Source: Desarmillaria ectypa (Eukaryota; Basidiomycota; Agaricomycetes; Agaricales; Physalacriaceae). From it: a stretch of DNA of 64,000 nt. The notes beneath the pieces are model-generated. The model had not been told where the DNA came from, did not search any database, and saw only the letters and a list, made by a program, of their open reading frames with translations. The stretch lies in contig JAUDYN010000002.1 in the NCBI GenBank assembly GCA_030407005.1, positions 930,001-994,000 of the forward strand. Direction: 5' to 3'. The translations under genes and the position numbers were made by a program. Positions 49,773-61,200 of this stretch are shown piece after piece. Position 1 is the first letter of the stretch. Each line of letters begins with the position of its first letter.

Positions 49773-50741
49773 TCATAAGTCGAACTCAAAGTCGGAATCG
49801 TCTCCGTCATCTCCTGAACGTCTGATATTTTTCTTCGGTTTTCCGTTAGTAGAGGTGGCGGCAGAGCGCATCCGAGCGGAAGGATCGCGCCGATTTTCCG
49901 AGTCGTCGTCCGAATCGTCATCACCATGTCGTTGCTCTGTCGGAGGAACGTCGGGGAGGTCGACGGCGCCAGTCATTAGTAAAATGGCTTCCAACTCTAT
50001 GCAAAGGGTGAGCATCAATGAGCGGACCCATGGCCGCAAAAACGGACCTTCAGATCGTCTTTCCCGGTCCGAGCCCCAAGCGATAACTTGATTACGAATC
50101 TCTCCTTTCCGGTATATGATTAGCATAGGTATACGAGAGTCGGGAAGGTTCGGTATGCATTTATCGCCAACGATGGATACAAATTTTGTCCAGGGATAGC
50201 GTGCAGCCAATGCGCGGATGTGCTCAAAAGTACGTTCGCTCCGAGGAATCCTTGTCGTTAGACGAGTCAGCCATTAGGCAGGAGCCTCAGGCAAATCCCA
50301 CGTACCCATCTTTATACAAGAAGCAAACGACTCCTGTGCCTTTCTCTTCGTCATCCTCCTCCTCATTGATCTTGCTTGCATCAGTCACTTCTCGAGTATA
50401 GTCATCCCGCCCGATGGGATACACTCGTCCAAAGCGGGCATTTTTCTCAGCATTCCTTTCTAAGGCTATACGTTGTCGTCGATGAGCAGCCATCAGGCGT
50501 TCCATCTCATCATCAGGAGCATCTTCACTCAGTTCTTTGAGCTCGGATGGTGTGTAATCTTCCAGCATCTCCTCTAGTGTCGGAGACGGTGGAGGCGATG
50601 GCGATGGAGGCGTAGGCTCCCGCGGTGGGATAATACCATACTTCCGAAGGGCGTCGTTGCTATATACTGCATTCAGCAACGACGACAAGAAAAAGTCGAG
50701 AAAACGCACAATTCGGTATCTTCGTTGGGATTTACTGACAT
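49773..50741 (-). CDS. PLP2: Phosducin-like protein 2 (thioredoxin-fold CCT co-chaperone)
   Basis: A cytosolic thioredoxin-like protein that assists the CCT/TRiC chaperonin in folding actin and tubulin. The start at 50741 (MSVNPNEDTEF) splices to NDALRKYGIIPPREP, using the acceptor after GTATATAG; the upstream AG would bring in a stop. Then come a Pro/Ser stretch, an acidic helix (LEEMLEDYTPSELKELSED) and the thioredoxin fold: YTREVTDASK, GVVCFLYKDG, CIPNLPDSRIPMLIIYRKGE and RSLMLTLCIELEAILLM-like residues. The C-terminus is acidic and Arg/Ser-rich, ending SDFEFDL. It diverges from Dicer across 231 bases. All motifs fit PLP2/PDCL3. Confidence 0.9.
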
Positions 50742-50972
50742 TATGGTTCTTTGCGCAGAGTCAGTAAACGTAACCTTTATGTATGCACTGACTGCGACTG
50801 GGGGCGCAGTCGACCGCAGAGTGAGACGATGAAAGGGGAGAAGTAAGACACGTGATTACGTTGTTCTATTTGTATAATACAGAATTTCTCTCCTTTCTCC
50901 AGCAAGCTGCCACGCTCGCCAGCCAGCTGTAGAAACGTGACGCACTTTGTTCTTTGATCCTGCCTTCCCGCC
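50742..50972. promoter_or_regulatory. Divergent promoter region of PLP2 and Dicer
   Basis: 231 bases separate the start codons. It is GC-rich near 50800 (GACTGGGGGCGCAGTCGACC). No assignable box was found. Confidence 0.4.
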
Positions 50973-53900
50973 ATGTCCGCAACCGAAGGGGACACGTTGA
51001 TTCCCCGCAAGTACCAAGAAGAGGTCTTCGTCCAAGCCCAGGAAGGCAACATCATCGCGGCGTTGGGAACCGGTAGCGGCAAGACCTTCATTAGTATCCT
51101 TCTCATTCGATGGATTGCAACCAAAGAGGCCTCCCAGGGCAAGGCCATCGTATTTCTGGTTCCGAAAGTGGCGCTAGTCGAGCAGCAAGGCGACTTTATC
51201 ACCAAACACACGTCGTTACGCGTAGTAAAGCTGCACGGATCTCTCGACATAGACTTGACTGACAGGGCAGGATGGCAGAAGAAATTCCTGCAGAATGATG
51301 TCCTTGTGATGACAGGTAGGCGCGCTACATTCATATTCGCAGTGCGCAGTACTTAACCGATGCGTTGCTAGCGCAGATATTCCTCAATCTCATCACTCAT
51401 TCGTTATGGAGCATACCAAAGGTATTAATTTTTCATGTCGCAGCAGTCTGAGATTGAGCCTTTGGATAGGTCTCTCTGATTGTTTTCGATGAATGCCACC
51501 ATACGCGGAAGAATCATCCGTACAACAGTATTATGCGCGAGTACAAACATGTCGCTACCTCTGACCGACCGAAGATATTCGGAATGACTGCCTCCCCCAT
51601 TCTGAACCCGCGAGATGCCATCCGTTCTATGGAAGAGCTCGAAGCAAACCTGGACGCCAAGATCGTCGGCGTTCACACGCATGTTTCCGAGCTTATAGAA
51701 AACTCGCCTAAGCCATCGGAGGTATTTTTCGTTTATTTATTACGTCCGCACTTTTTCTTATCATTTTCCGCAGACTATACAGATATACCCGCCTCCCCCC
51801 TTGATACCCAGCTGTCCTATCTCTACACTATGGGCCTCGTTAACTGTTTTCGATATCATGCAATATTCCGACATCGAAGTTCCTTGGACAGAAATCGAGC
51901 GACGATACCACGTAACACTCCACAATCTGGGTCCATTCTCGGCGTCTCTCTATCTTCATGCAGAGATGTGGCACCAAATCAGAACACTTATCATTCAAAA
52001 CAGCAGTTTCATCTCAGAGTCGGCGACTGGAAAGACCGTTGAAGTTATCACCGCACCAGCCGCTCAAGAACTTCCTGCTGAGGTATACTACATCGCTGAG
52101 ATTCTTCTCGATTTTCAGTCCTTCTTTATCCTCGAGTCGAATCCAACTTGCTCGCCACTGCCTATTCCACTCGAATGGTGCACACCAAAGATCAAGACAC
52201 TTGTCGACGTAATCCTGGCACATCATTCCTCTACATTCCAAGGCATCGTATTCGTAGAGCAACGACAGACGGCGATGTGTCTTGCCAAACTTCTTCCTAA
52301 CATTCCGCAGCTCAATGGTCTCGTACGATGCGCAAATTTAGTGGGCCATGGTGTCAACAGCGAAGGAGTATCCAAAGACATCACAACGGCTAATCAAGGA
52401 GAGGTCGTCAAGTCGTTCCGAGCCAAGCAAATAAATTTACGTCAGTTTTAGATGTATTCCATACAACTCTCGTCTAATCGATTTATTACAGTTATTGCTA
52501 CTTCTGTAGCTGAAGAGGGCCTAGATTTTCCGGTAAGCCATCACACTTCAGCCGACCACTTAACTTTTCTCATACGGAATCATTATCTAGGCATGTGATC
52601 TAGTCATCCGTTTCGATAAGGTTCAGCATCTGGTTGGATATGTTCAGTCTCGTGGCCGTGCTCGAAACAAAGCCTCAAACTTTGTTATCATGGTTCAAAA
52701 CGACGACATAGCCTATCTCTCCAAATACCAGCAGCTATGTTCTGCAGAACCAGAGCTAAAAGTCATCTACCAGGCACGGCGGGAGGAAAACGAAGCCAAA
52801 GCCACGACAGAGGAAGAAGAAGAAGAGATACTGGATCCCCTTGACCTAGCGGCTCGCGAGCGATATGACATCCCGTCGACAGGCGCTTTCGCCAGCTACG
52901 ATAACTCCATATCATTGCTTAACTACCTATGCTCCCTTATTTCCTGTGACAAGTACACCTCCCAACATGTCCCTGTCTATACCGGAGATTTCCAATCGAC
53001 CCTTCGTCTCCCTCCAGCCCTTCCGATCCCCCCTGAGAACGTTCTTTTCCACGGCCCTGTGAAGCGCTCGAAGAAGGAGGCGAAACGCGCAGTAGCCTTC
53101 CTGGCTGTGAAGCGTTTGCATGCTCTAGACGTTTTTGATGACTACCTCCTCCCGGTTTCTAGTAAACATCAAAACGACAAGGATTTGGATGGGAGAGCTA
53201 TACCCGAGGTTAACGTTCCGGAAACGTTGGATGTTCCGGTTCGGGATCCTTGGACGTTAGGTCCCAATCTCTGGATGCATATGGTCTATATCGACGGGCG
53301 ACATGTTGCTGGACTGATCACCGGCACAAGACTTCCTGACGTCTCCGTTCGTAGTTATTCTTCGTTTGCCGAGATTCGACAGGCCCAGCGAGTGTGCCTA
53401 ACCTCGTCAGAGCGTGTAACCATGGATCGATACACGAGGCAAGTTATCTGGCACCGTAACACAGCCAGAGAGACCATTCTACCTCTCAGCCTTTTCCTCG
53501 TCCCAATAGCCTCATCTCACTTGCCTGATTTTGATGCCATGGACCGTCTTCTTGCTGACCCTCAAGGGACTTCTGACTGGAGTAGCATAGGAGAACAGGA
53601 CTATAACACAGTGATGGTCTTGAATCGGAATCAAAATGGGAGGCCTTATCTCCTCCACTGTATCCGCTGTGACCTTACCCCCATGTCAACTCCTCCTCCA
53701 GGTTCACCTGAAGCTACCTCCGCCACCTACTATGAGTATTTTGTCAACCGTTGGACCAGGAAGAAGTGGACAGCGGAAGTTCCCACTGATGGACCTATGA
53801 TCGAAGTCACCATCTTACCTCGTTCTAATATAGGTTCGTACACCCTTGAGTCGCAAACTGACAAGGCTCCCCAAAGATCTCAGCCGGTTCGCCTTCTACC

Positions 53901-55567
53901 GCTTGGTTGTTGCAGCTGGCTAGATATGTCATACGATATGATCCAGGCTTATCAAGTCCTTCCTCATCTCAGCCGTCGTATCACTGACATATATCGTGCC
54001 CGTCAAGCAAGATTTGAACTTGGACTTCCTCCAATATTGGACGACCTTCTAGTTCAAGCCTTGACTGTACCGAGCACCCAAGCCAGTTTCAACAACCAAC
54101 GCCTGGAAACCCTTGGTGATGCCGTGTTAAAGCTCTGCACCACTGTTCATCTCTTCAATAAGTACCCCTACCGACACGAAGGCCAGCTCGATATCATGAG
54201 GCAGGGCAGTATCTCCAATCGTTTCCTCATGGTGAGAGCTTTGGATGCGAACTTGCATCATTTCGTCACCGGGGAGTCTCATAGCTTGAGGACATGGAGA
54301 TATGTTTTGGACGAGCGTAGTGATCCCGAGGATGCGAAACGCTATGCACAGCGTACGTATCCTAGGAGGAGTCTTCAGGACTGTATGGAGGCTACATTGG
54401 GTGCGGCTTTCGTTACTGGTGGGATACCTATGGCTTTGCGTGCGGGGTGTGCGCTTGGACTGGCTATGGGAGATCCAACACCTTGGCCGGAACGCTATGG
54501 CATAAAATCTGAAAGAGTCGTGTCATCCCTCTTCTCTCAGCTGGAGGAACGACTAGGGTACAAGTTCCGGAATGGTCGTCTTCTTGTCGAAGCTGTTACT
54601 CACCCTTCGTTCGCATCGTTCGCTGATACTACTTCCTATCAACGCCTTGAATTTCTAGGGGACGGTATCTTTTTTTTTTGTTCTTGCAACCTGCTGCTAT
54701 GTTCTGATGCCCTTGATACAGCACTGCTTGATCTCGTCGTGGTACATTATCTGTACGTAAAGTTTCCGGAAGCCACCTCTGAACAATTGGCTCTTCCCCG
54801 AGCTAAGGCTGTCTGCTCAGCTGCTTTGGCCTTTCTGGGGGTCAAGCATTTAGACTTGCATATGGTCGCACTCATCAACAACGTGGAACTAAGCATGGTT
54901 ATGGAAGCCTACGTTCCCATTCTTAAAACACTATCAAGTACGGATATCGTTACCCAAGGGTACAAGTACGATCCGCCCAAGGTGATCAGCGATATCTTCG
55001 AGAGTATCATGGGTGCTGTCCTCATCGACTCGGGGTACGACTACGAGCTTGCTGCAGCGGTGGTGGAGTATGTTATGGAGGGCATACTGGCCGTCCTTTC
55101 TCCGGCTGTTCGCCGGGATCCCGTTACTGAGCTGTATCAGTGGGTTGCTCGTTCAGGCTGTCGGAACAAGATTATCATCTCGTGCGTACTAGCGCTGCTT
55201 TTCGCTTCGCCCTCGTTTCTGATGCTCGCTCCATAGACATGAACCCAAGGGGAAACACGTTGGGGTAGTGATTCACTTGCACGGCGAGCACATCGTTGGC
55301 CCGATCATTTCCAACAGTCTCGGCACCTCGAAATTTGCTGCGGCTGAGAGGGCTTTGGGGATCTTGAAGGATGCCACCAAGGACAAGGGTCTGGATCGGA
55401 TATGCAACTGTTCCGAATTAATGGCTGTTGATACAAGAACTATATTAGAATCCGTGGGTGAGGGCATTGAGAGATTGTCGTTACAGAGAGAATGCGTAGA
55501 GGATCCCGATTTGGTCGCCCTACAAGAAGGGGGTGTCAGCTCGGATTATATGATTGACTGTAGCTAA
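50973..55567 (+). CDS. DCL: Dicer-like ribonuclease III
   Basis: Cuts long double-stranded RNA into small RNAs for gene silencing. The N-terminal helicase has Walker A (LGTGSGKT), DECH (LIVFDECHH) and GMTASP. The C-terminal helicase half has LIATSVAEEGLDFP and HLVGYVQSRGRARN. A dimerisation domain (about 52900-53150) ends in FLAVKRLHALDVFDDYLLPV. No clear PAZ domain is visible, as in many fungal Dicers. RNase IIIa shows NNQRLETLGDAVLKL and LQDCMEATLGAAF. RNase IIIb shows QRLEFLGD, an in-frame intron (54664-54721), then ALLDLVVVHYLYVKFP and DIFESIMGAVLIDSGY. The acidic catalytic residues of both RNase III domains are present. The end has a short dsRBD-like tail, HGEHIVGPIISNSLGTSKFA. The protein is about 1,390 residues, with a few introns in the first half. 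Confidence 0.93.
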
Positions 55568-55821
55568 CATTGCGTCCTATACTTCGCAACGATATCTTTT
55601 AACCAGAATTTATCCAAAGCTCGCTTAGGAATGGTTGCGAGTGAGGGGTATGAATTTGTGACCCCCGTCAGCGTCGGATAAACGTTTATGCGGTTCGTTT
55701 AATTCGGATCGTGGAATGCCCAACAGCAAAAGCCAGCCTCATTGTGATGCTTTCTTTATAGCCAAGAAGTAGCTTGATAAATGGATCGCGTATCTACATA
55801 TGTGAGTCTCAAAGAGCTGAT

Positions 55822-57346
55822 CTACCACCCTTCCTCACCAGCACGACGTCCTCGATAATTCCATTCCACCAACAAGTCAGCTAGCGCTGGCTCAGGATCA
55901 GAATAAAAATCCAACAATGCCCAGCCCCGGAGCCTCACTTCGTCGCCGAATGCGAGTTTAGACTTGAAGTCCTCCTTACTGCTCAACGAGTCCAAAAGCC
56001 ACCTCCCAAGTCTGCTATTGATTCCCTCCACACCAAGTCCCCATCTCGGCCAACCAAACCCTCGTGCCACAGCAGGCGGAGTAGCAAGCGGGAACGACGC
56101 AGCAGAAAAGAAGGCGATAGACAACGTCTTCTGAGGCTGGGCATTGGCAGGAGGATGTATCAAGATTTCCGTTGACAATGCGAACTTCTCTGGGATTGAC
56201 AAAAAGGAGGGTATAGCGTACCTTAAGACGCAGTGAGACAAACATACTTGGGATAATAACTTTTACTCACCAGTCATGTGTACGAACGAGGGTATCCTTA
56301 CATTTCCAAGTAAAGCCATCCTTGGCACTATCCGGCCAGGTCGTAGGATGAATCCCCAAACCTTCAAGACCACCTTCCCATCCATCTCCATTCCCACCAA
56401 ACCGACTGAGAAACACCACCTTCCCCCTTACCTCTCCAAGGGCCGGCACCCGATTCTCCAAAAACCACATATCTCTCCCCCCAGGACCACTCAACATTTC
56501 TTCATGCACAGTCCGCGAGAACGTGCTCGGCTTGGTGGTGGCAAAGTCTTCTTGCTTCATGAACATGACGATGGTTTCTCGGCAGGTCTCTGGGGCGGTC
56601 AGGAAATTGTGGATAATGCGTTGTATGTCTTCGAAGGGCGTTCGTTGGGGGTAGATGCCGTGGTAGGCTATAAGACGGGAGTTGATGACTGCGAGACGGA
56701 TATCGAGGACCCTGATACCGGATTGGAGTTGGACGGCGAGGGGGGTGGAAGGGGATTGGCATTGAGATATAGGCCATCCGTAGAAAGCCATGCTGATAGG
56801 AATGAGTCGAGAATGGTAGTTCAGGAAGGGAATGTCCTACCTATCATGCGTGCCTGCGACATCATTAATATAAGCATCACATCCGATGTTATCCCATCCA
56901 GACTTACCAGGTAGTAGCAGGGAATACAATGGAGACGCGTCAGGCATATCCGAGAGGAATGCAGAGACGTTTCTCTTCGGTAGGATTATTAGTTTGCGAT
57001 GACCCATGCTGAGCTTGTATCCTTGGTCACTTGTATACTTCTCTTATAAGTTTATTGGAGTACTCACCTTGACCGCGTAAATAGACCAAGGATGATCGTC
57101 CCCTACCTCTAAACGCTGCCAAGTAGTTCCAGCTCTCATAGAAAACCGAATCGTAGCCGGACACCACCCCTTTATATCCTTGATAGCTGCTTGACCGAAG
57201 AGTGCCAATTTCCGGCAACAGTTTGGTACCTTTGCCTCCAATGGTATCCGGGAAGCCAATACCAGATGTTCATCATAATCCTTACGCTTGTGGTCCCAAG
57301 AACAGATCATAGGATCGTCAGTCAAGTTTAAGAGAGTGAGATGCAT
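55822..57346 (-). CDS. PI-PLC X-domain phosphodiesterase (fungal PLC-like)
   Basis: A phosphatidylinositol-phospholipase-C-like phosphodiesterase with only the X-type TIM barrel and no signal peptide. The start at 57346 (MHLTLLNLTDDPM) opens an N-terminal beta domain (WSIYAVK). Then come LSMGHRKLIILPKRN and a 13-base micro-exon (GC ACG CAT GAT AG) that carries the catalytic-type motif GTHDS. The barrel continues as MAFYGWPISQCQSP, SGIRVLDIRLAVINSRLIAY, HGIYPQRTPFEDIQR and ETIVMFMKQED. Later come FLSRFGG, LSTEILIHPP and the C-terminal GINSRLGRWLLDSL. A TTG farther upstream (57391) is not the start. It is divergent from RAD1. The exact substrate cannot be told. Confidence 0.83.
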
Positions 57347-57569
57347 GTAGGACCAGTGGAGGGGGATGTCGATGAGCACACAGTGAAGCAATAAATGAGG
57401 TGGTACCAGTCTTAGATATGCCCCAACAGCTGCCCCTGCGCTAATAGCGGCATCGTGGCAGCGGCGAAGTTTCCCAATCGGAGTTAGCCGGATCTAGTTA
57501 CTCAAATAAACACGCGAAAGTAACGTTGCCTCCAAGTGACGTCGTTCTGCAGATATCATACTGTAAATC
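57347..57569. promoter_or_regulatory. PLC/RAD1 divergent promoter with CACGCGAAAG box
   Basis: 223 bases separate the start codons. CACGCGAAAG at 57511-57520, fifty bases before the RAD1 ATG, contains both CGCG and CGAAA and resembles MBF/SBF or E2F-type G1/S sites. TGACGTCG, CRE-like, follows near 57537. The role is inferred from RAD1's function in the DNA damage checkpoint. Confidence 0.45.
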
Positions 57570-59094
57570 ATGCTACCTGTACGTTTTGACCATCAGACAG
57601 TGACCACCATCCTAACCCATCGAGGTGTCAGGTGTTGAAGGCATCCGTGCACGATGTGCGTTACTTTGCTGCACTTTTACGTGGCGTCAATTTTGTCAAC
57701 GTGAGCGGCGACGAGCGATATACGTGGGGTCTTCTCAGCCATCTTTAGAGGGCTACGATTACCGTCACCAAGAGAGGATTTATTGCGGTGGTAGAAGAAG
57801 CGCGTACTCTGTTGGGTTTGTTAAACCTCGGTAATCTCCTCTGAATCTTCAGCGTTAACACAAGGGGTCAGGAACCGCATATATCTTTTCCGACGTCTTT
57901 GACGAATACGAGTATAATTCCGAATCGCCGAGCAGCACCCAGGATAGCGCAGATGATGAAGACGCCGTCAATGCCGCCTTTGAAGTACCGCTGAACACCC
58001 TCTTAGAGTGTCTGAACATATTCGGAACCGCGGGCGGAACTAACTACAACACTGCTGGAGCCGGCCGACATACTAGGTGGAAAAAAGTCGGCGACAATCG
58101 CGACAGCGATGATGGCGACGACAATGACGACGGGGGACGGGGCAGGATACAACAGTTCTTTGGCAGTAGCTCTGAGAAGAGAACGGGGATGCGAATGTCG
58201 TATGCTGGTGCTGGATACCCCTTGACGCTGCTCCTGTACGTGTCTGCTATTGCTATCTCTTCCGGCGCATGTCTCAAGTACGTCCCCTGCCAGCGCTGAA
58301 GACTCGTCAGGTCCGACAACAACATGCGAAATATCTACATACGATGCAGAACCTCACCTTGAGCTTCCATTTGATCTGGAAAAGATGTACGTTACCTGAG
58401 ATCAAACTCTGCGTGGATTTCGTCACTGACCTTCAATCCAAGGGTTCTCAAAATCATTCTCAAAGTGAGTGGTGCTCCATTCGTTCATTGTGCATCTCTT
58501 CATTGCTACTAGTCAGAATGGTTACGTGATGCGCTCTCAGAATTGGATCCCTCTTGTGAGAAATTGACGTTCATCGGAAATCCTCCCCCGAGAGAAGACC
58601 CCTCCCAAAGGCGAAAGGCCAAATCACGAGTGGGGTTGAAGCCAATGCTTCGTATCCAGGCTACAGGAACGTTCGGTAGCACCGAGGTGCGTGAGCATCG
58701 TCCTCCAGATTTCTGTTGCACGATTACAGAAAGCTTAGATGGACTACCCGAACGACAGAGACGTTCTAGAAACTTTCGATTGCGCTCAAACCATTAGTTT
58801 CAGGTTCACCGCTCTGCATATCTCTACACGTGTTCTGATGCCCCAATTTCAGTTATCGGTTTGCCCACATTTCTCGAACACTGAGAGCATTGCAGAGCTC
58901 TACAAAGACGTCGCTCCGGATTGACGATGAGGGCCTGCTGAGCCTTCAGTTCCTTATGCCGTCTCCTTCGCCTAAACTAGGGAAAAGAGACGAGAGCCCA
59001 GCGGCTTTCATAGAGTTTCGGGTGAGTTTGCAGATATGTTTTCTCGGCCTTGGCTCAATTGTCATGTCAGTGTTTAGCGTTGGACGATGACTAA
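57570..59094 (+). CDS. RAD1: Checkpoint clamp subunit RAD1 (9-1-1 complex)
   Basis: A PCNA-like subunit of the RAD9-RAD1-HUS1 clamp that signals DNA damage. The first coding exon is only 9 bases (ATGCTACCT). The chain then reads VLKASVHDVRYFAALLRGV, RATITVTKRGFIAVVEEART, GTAYIFSDVFDEYEYN and FEVPLNTLLECLNIFGTAGG. An acidic loop of about 45 residues (SDDGDDNDDGG) follows. Next come MRMSYAGAGYPLTLLL, AEDSSGPTTTCEISTY, VLKIILKSEWLRDALSELD, MLRIQATGTFGSTEMDYPND and RDVLETFDCAQTISFSYRFA. The end is SLRIDDEGLLSLQFLMPSP, FIEFR and CLALDDD. Eight or nine introns of about 50 bases are needed; all preserve the frame. Strong match to fungal RAD1. Confidence 0.9.
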
Positions 59095-59585
59095 TTCATG
59101 TTGTATACTTATACTGGATTCTTGTGGAATACACAAGTATAGGCCGATGTCGTGTTCGAGTATGCATGAGGTGTCCCCTCGTGAGAGGTGTCGAGAATTC
59201 TGCGCGGAAGAGGTATTCACCCAAGAAGCAGTGATTGGTTTGACACAGGACAAGACGGACGATACTACATTTACCGCGTGGGGTGCGACGGTGGGGAAGC
59301 TACCACGTCTAGTATTCAGACCTCAGGCTCAGGCATTTGCCAGGCATCGTGTGAAATGTTGCCGTATTCAGCCTGAGTTTGTTTTCACCTTTTTGTTTCA
59401 CGTTGTTTACATCCTCATTTCTTCAACCTACCAGTCCATTATTTTGATTTGACGGTACCCGGGCTCTTAGACTTCAAGTTTCATGTTTTCAGCTTTCATT
59501 TCGCCCTTGACCGGGACCTCCGAGCCCTTTCCCCTTTTGACTGAGACCCATGGAAAAGAATGGAGGTGAATAGAAGGAATAAATA
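59095..59585. other. Short spacer after RAD1
   Basis: Holds the RAD1 3' region and no supported gene. A 121-codon plus frame (59087-59452) overlaps the RAD1 end and has no recognisable motif. Confidence 0.4.
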
Positions 59586-59810
59586 CGTCTCTCTACCCTC
59601 AGCCGGACCCTCACTGTCCTCAACGCCTCCCCATACATCGCTGAACCTCGTGCATGCACACTCTACTACGCTAATACCTCGTCCTCGCACCACGTAAACT
59701 AATCACATATACGCTCACTGAAGCCGGACTGAAAGACAGGGATTGCCTCACCCTATGTACCAGCTCACCTCACGCAGAAAACGTCGCCTCTTCCACGGGG
59801 CTGAACCAGC
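59586..59810 (+). pseudogene. Broken inverted copy of the neighbouring M24B peptidase
   Basis: The plus strand reads STLSRTLTVLNASPYIAEPR with YYANTSSSHH, matching STLGETLTTLNASAYIAEPG and YYANVSTSHW of the intact gene at 62.5-63.9 kb. A stop follows. Then TEAGLKDRDCLTLC matches ADAGLKDGGCLTLF, and GAAAACGTCGCC matches the start of the next exon. About 150 codons in between are missing, and the intron after CLTLF has shrunk to a few bases. The fragment therefore kept intron-exon order, so it is a DNA-level copy in inverted orientation, now dead. Identity looks like roughly 80 percent over the best 110 bases. Confidence 0.8.
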
Positions 59811-60278
59811 ATCGTCAGATCAGTTCTCTCTCGTGTTTTCCTGAGTATACATGGAATGATCAACTGGAATTGCAGGGAAACTTCCACTGGCGGTAGGATG
59901 GACGAAGTCTATGCACTGTGCATCAAATTCAATGCTGCAGGATACCCCTAGTACAAGTTCCAACGCAATCGTACGTCAGGCGACTAGCTATGGCGCACCC
60001 ACATCATTCACGACATGTAGCCTGTCTCAAGAGACAACAATCCATCCTGATGTAAGTCCCAGGCCGGTAGCAACGGGCTTCAGCTGACATCAAATATTAG
60101 GCGTCATAATTCCGTTCTCAATTACCCTTGTGCCGGTACACACACCACGCCAGCAGTGGCTGTGGTTTGATGTGCACTGGACCCTCTGCTGAAATGTGGT
60201 AAAGAGAAGACAGGCTGTTCTCGATAAGCACAACGTCGTTGTCCACAACTATCACCAGAATACACGAACGGCAGTTCG
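59811..60278. other. Spacer between the M24 relic and the kinase relic
   Basis: No supported gene. Part of it may be decayed M24 or adaptor-kinase sequence, but I could not align it by eye. Confidence 0.3.
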
Positions 60279-61200
60279 ATGAAGAAGTTGCTTACCTTAT
60301 TCAAGGAGAAGGGCATCGGGACTGCTAGACCGCCTCTGCAAGTTCTAAAGGTATGTGGCCACTAGGGCTCAGCAGGTGACTAACGTTGTTGACTAGGCGG
60401 CTGCTGGACTAACCCCAATACCAGCCCTTGGAACAGCGACGGATATCATCATTTTCATCTTGGACACCGCGTATCAGAACCAACAGAATGCAGGGACCTG
60501 TCATGAAATCGCAAATCGGTGCTTGAGAGCTCATGTCACATCATGTCAGCATCTGGAAAGTAGGCCAATCACAGAAAGACTATTGAATAGTATCCAACAA
60601 TTTGAAGCGCTTCTTTACATTACTTAGTTGTTGCTTTCACTTGACATGATGATAGGGATTTGCACAAGAATTTGTCAAAAAGTATAAATCCAAGAAGGCG
60701 ATTTGTCGTCTCCTTTATTCGAAATCAGACAATGATGAAATGCAACGGCTTGGAAAACGGGTTGATGATACTCTAATGCTTTTCCAAGTAGGGTACACTC
60801 TCATGATATCCTTGTCCCTTATCGATTGTCTTAGATCACAAGGTCACTTTCACTTGAAGAAGTCTGCGACCGTAGCTACGCATCCCTACAGCGCATCGAA
60901 CAAGTTGTTGTGGAGCTCAAGGACAGCATTAGTCCTTTCTCGAGGCCCGAAGGAGCGTCGGTAGATGTAAGCTTTCCTGACCAAAGCCGAAATGGGTGCT
61001 CATGAAACCTGTAGCTTGTACTCAGAGGCGATATCACTCTCTATGAAGAGATCACCAACGGTCCAAGGTATAGTCTTCAAACTGTAAAAATGGATGGAAA
61101 AGCCGTTGCCATTAAAGTGTTCACAGGCCGTAAGGCGAAATCGGTAAGAAGCCTGTGTTCCCATTCTGGACGGTCTGTGCTAAGCTGTTTCCAGATGTGA
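60279..61200 (+). pseudogene. Truncated adaptor-kinase gene: helical N-terminal domain and kinase start
   Basis: Exons read MKKLLTLFKEKGIGTARPPL, AAAGLTPIPALGTATDIIIF, ILDTAYQNQQNAGTCHEIAN, RPITERLLNSIQQFEALLYI, FAQEFVKKYKSKKAICRLLY, MQRLGKRVDDTLMLFQ, LEEVCDRSYASLQRIEQVVV and LYEEITNGPRYSLQTVKMDG with KAVAIKVFTG. This is the four-helix adaptor-like domain that agaricomycetes place before a protein kinase, ending at the kinase Val-Ala-x-Lys ATP lysine. After the next intron an ATG TGA stops the frame (61195-61200), and the catalytic loop and activation segment are absent. The intron after FEALLYI also cannot be spliced without a stop. It is probably a pseudogene; a short regulator lacking the kinase is possible. 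Confidence 0.6.

Noticed and set aside
57344..57391. TTG start for the PLC gene at 57391
   Set aside because: The ATG at 57346 gives the family-typical beginning; TTG starts are not expected in nuclear fungal genes.
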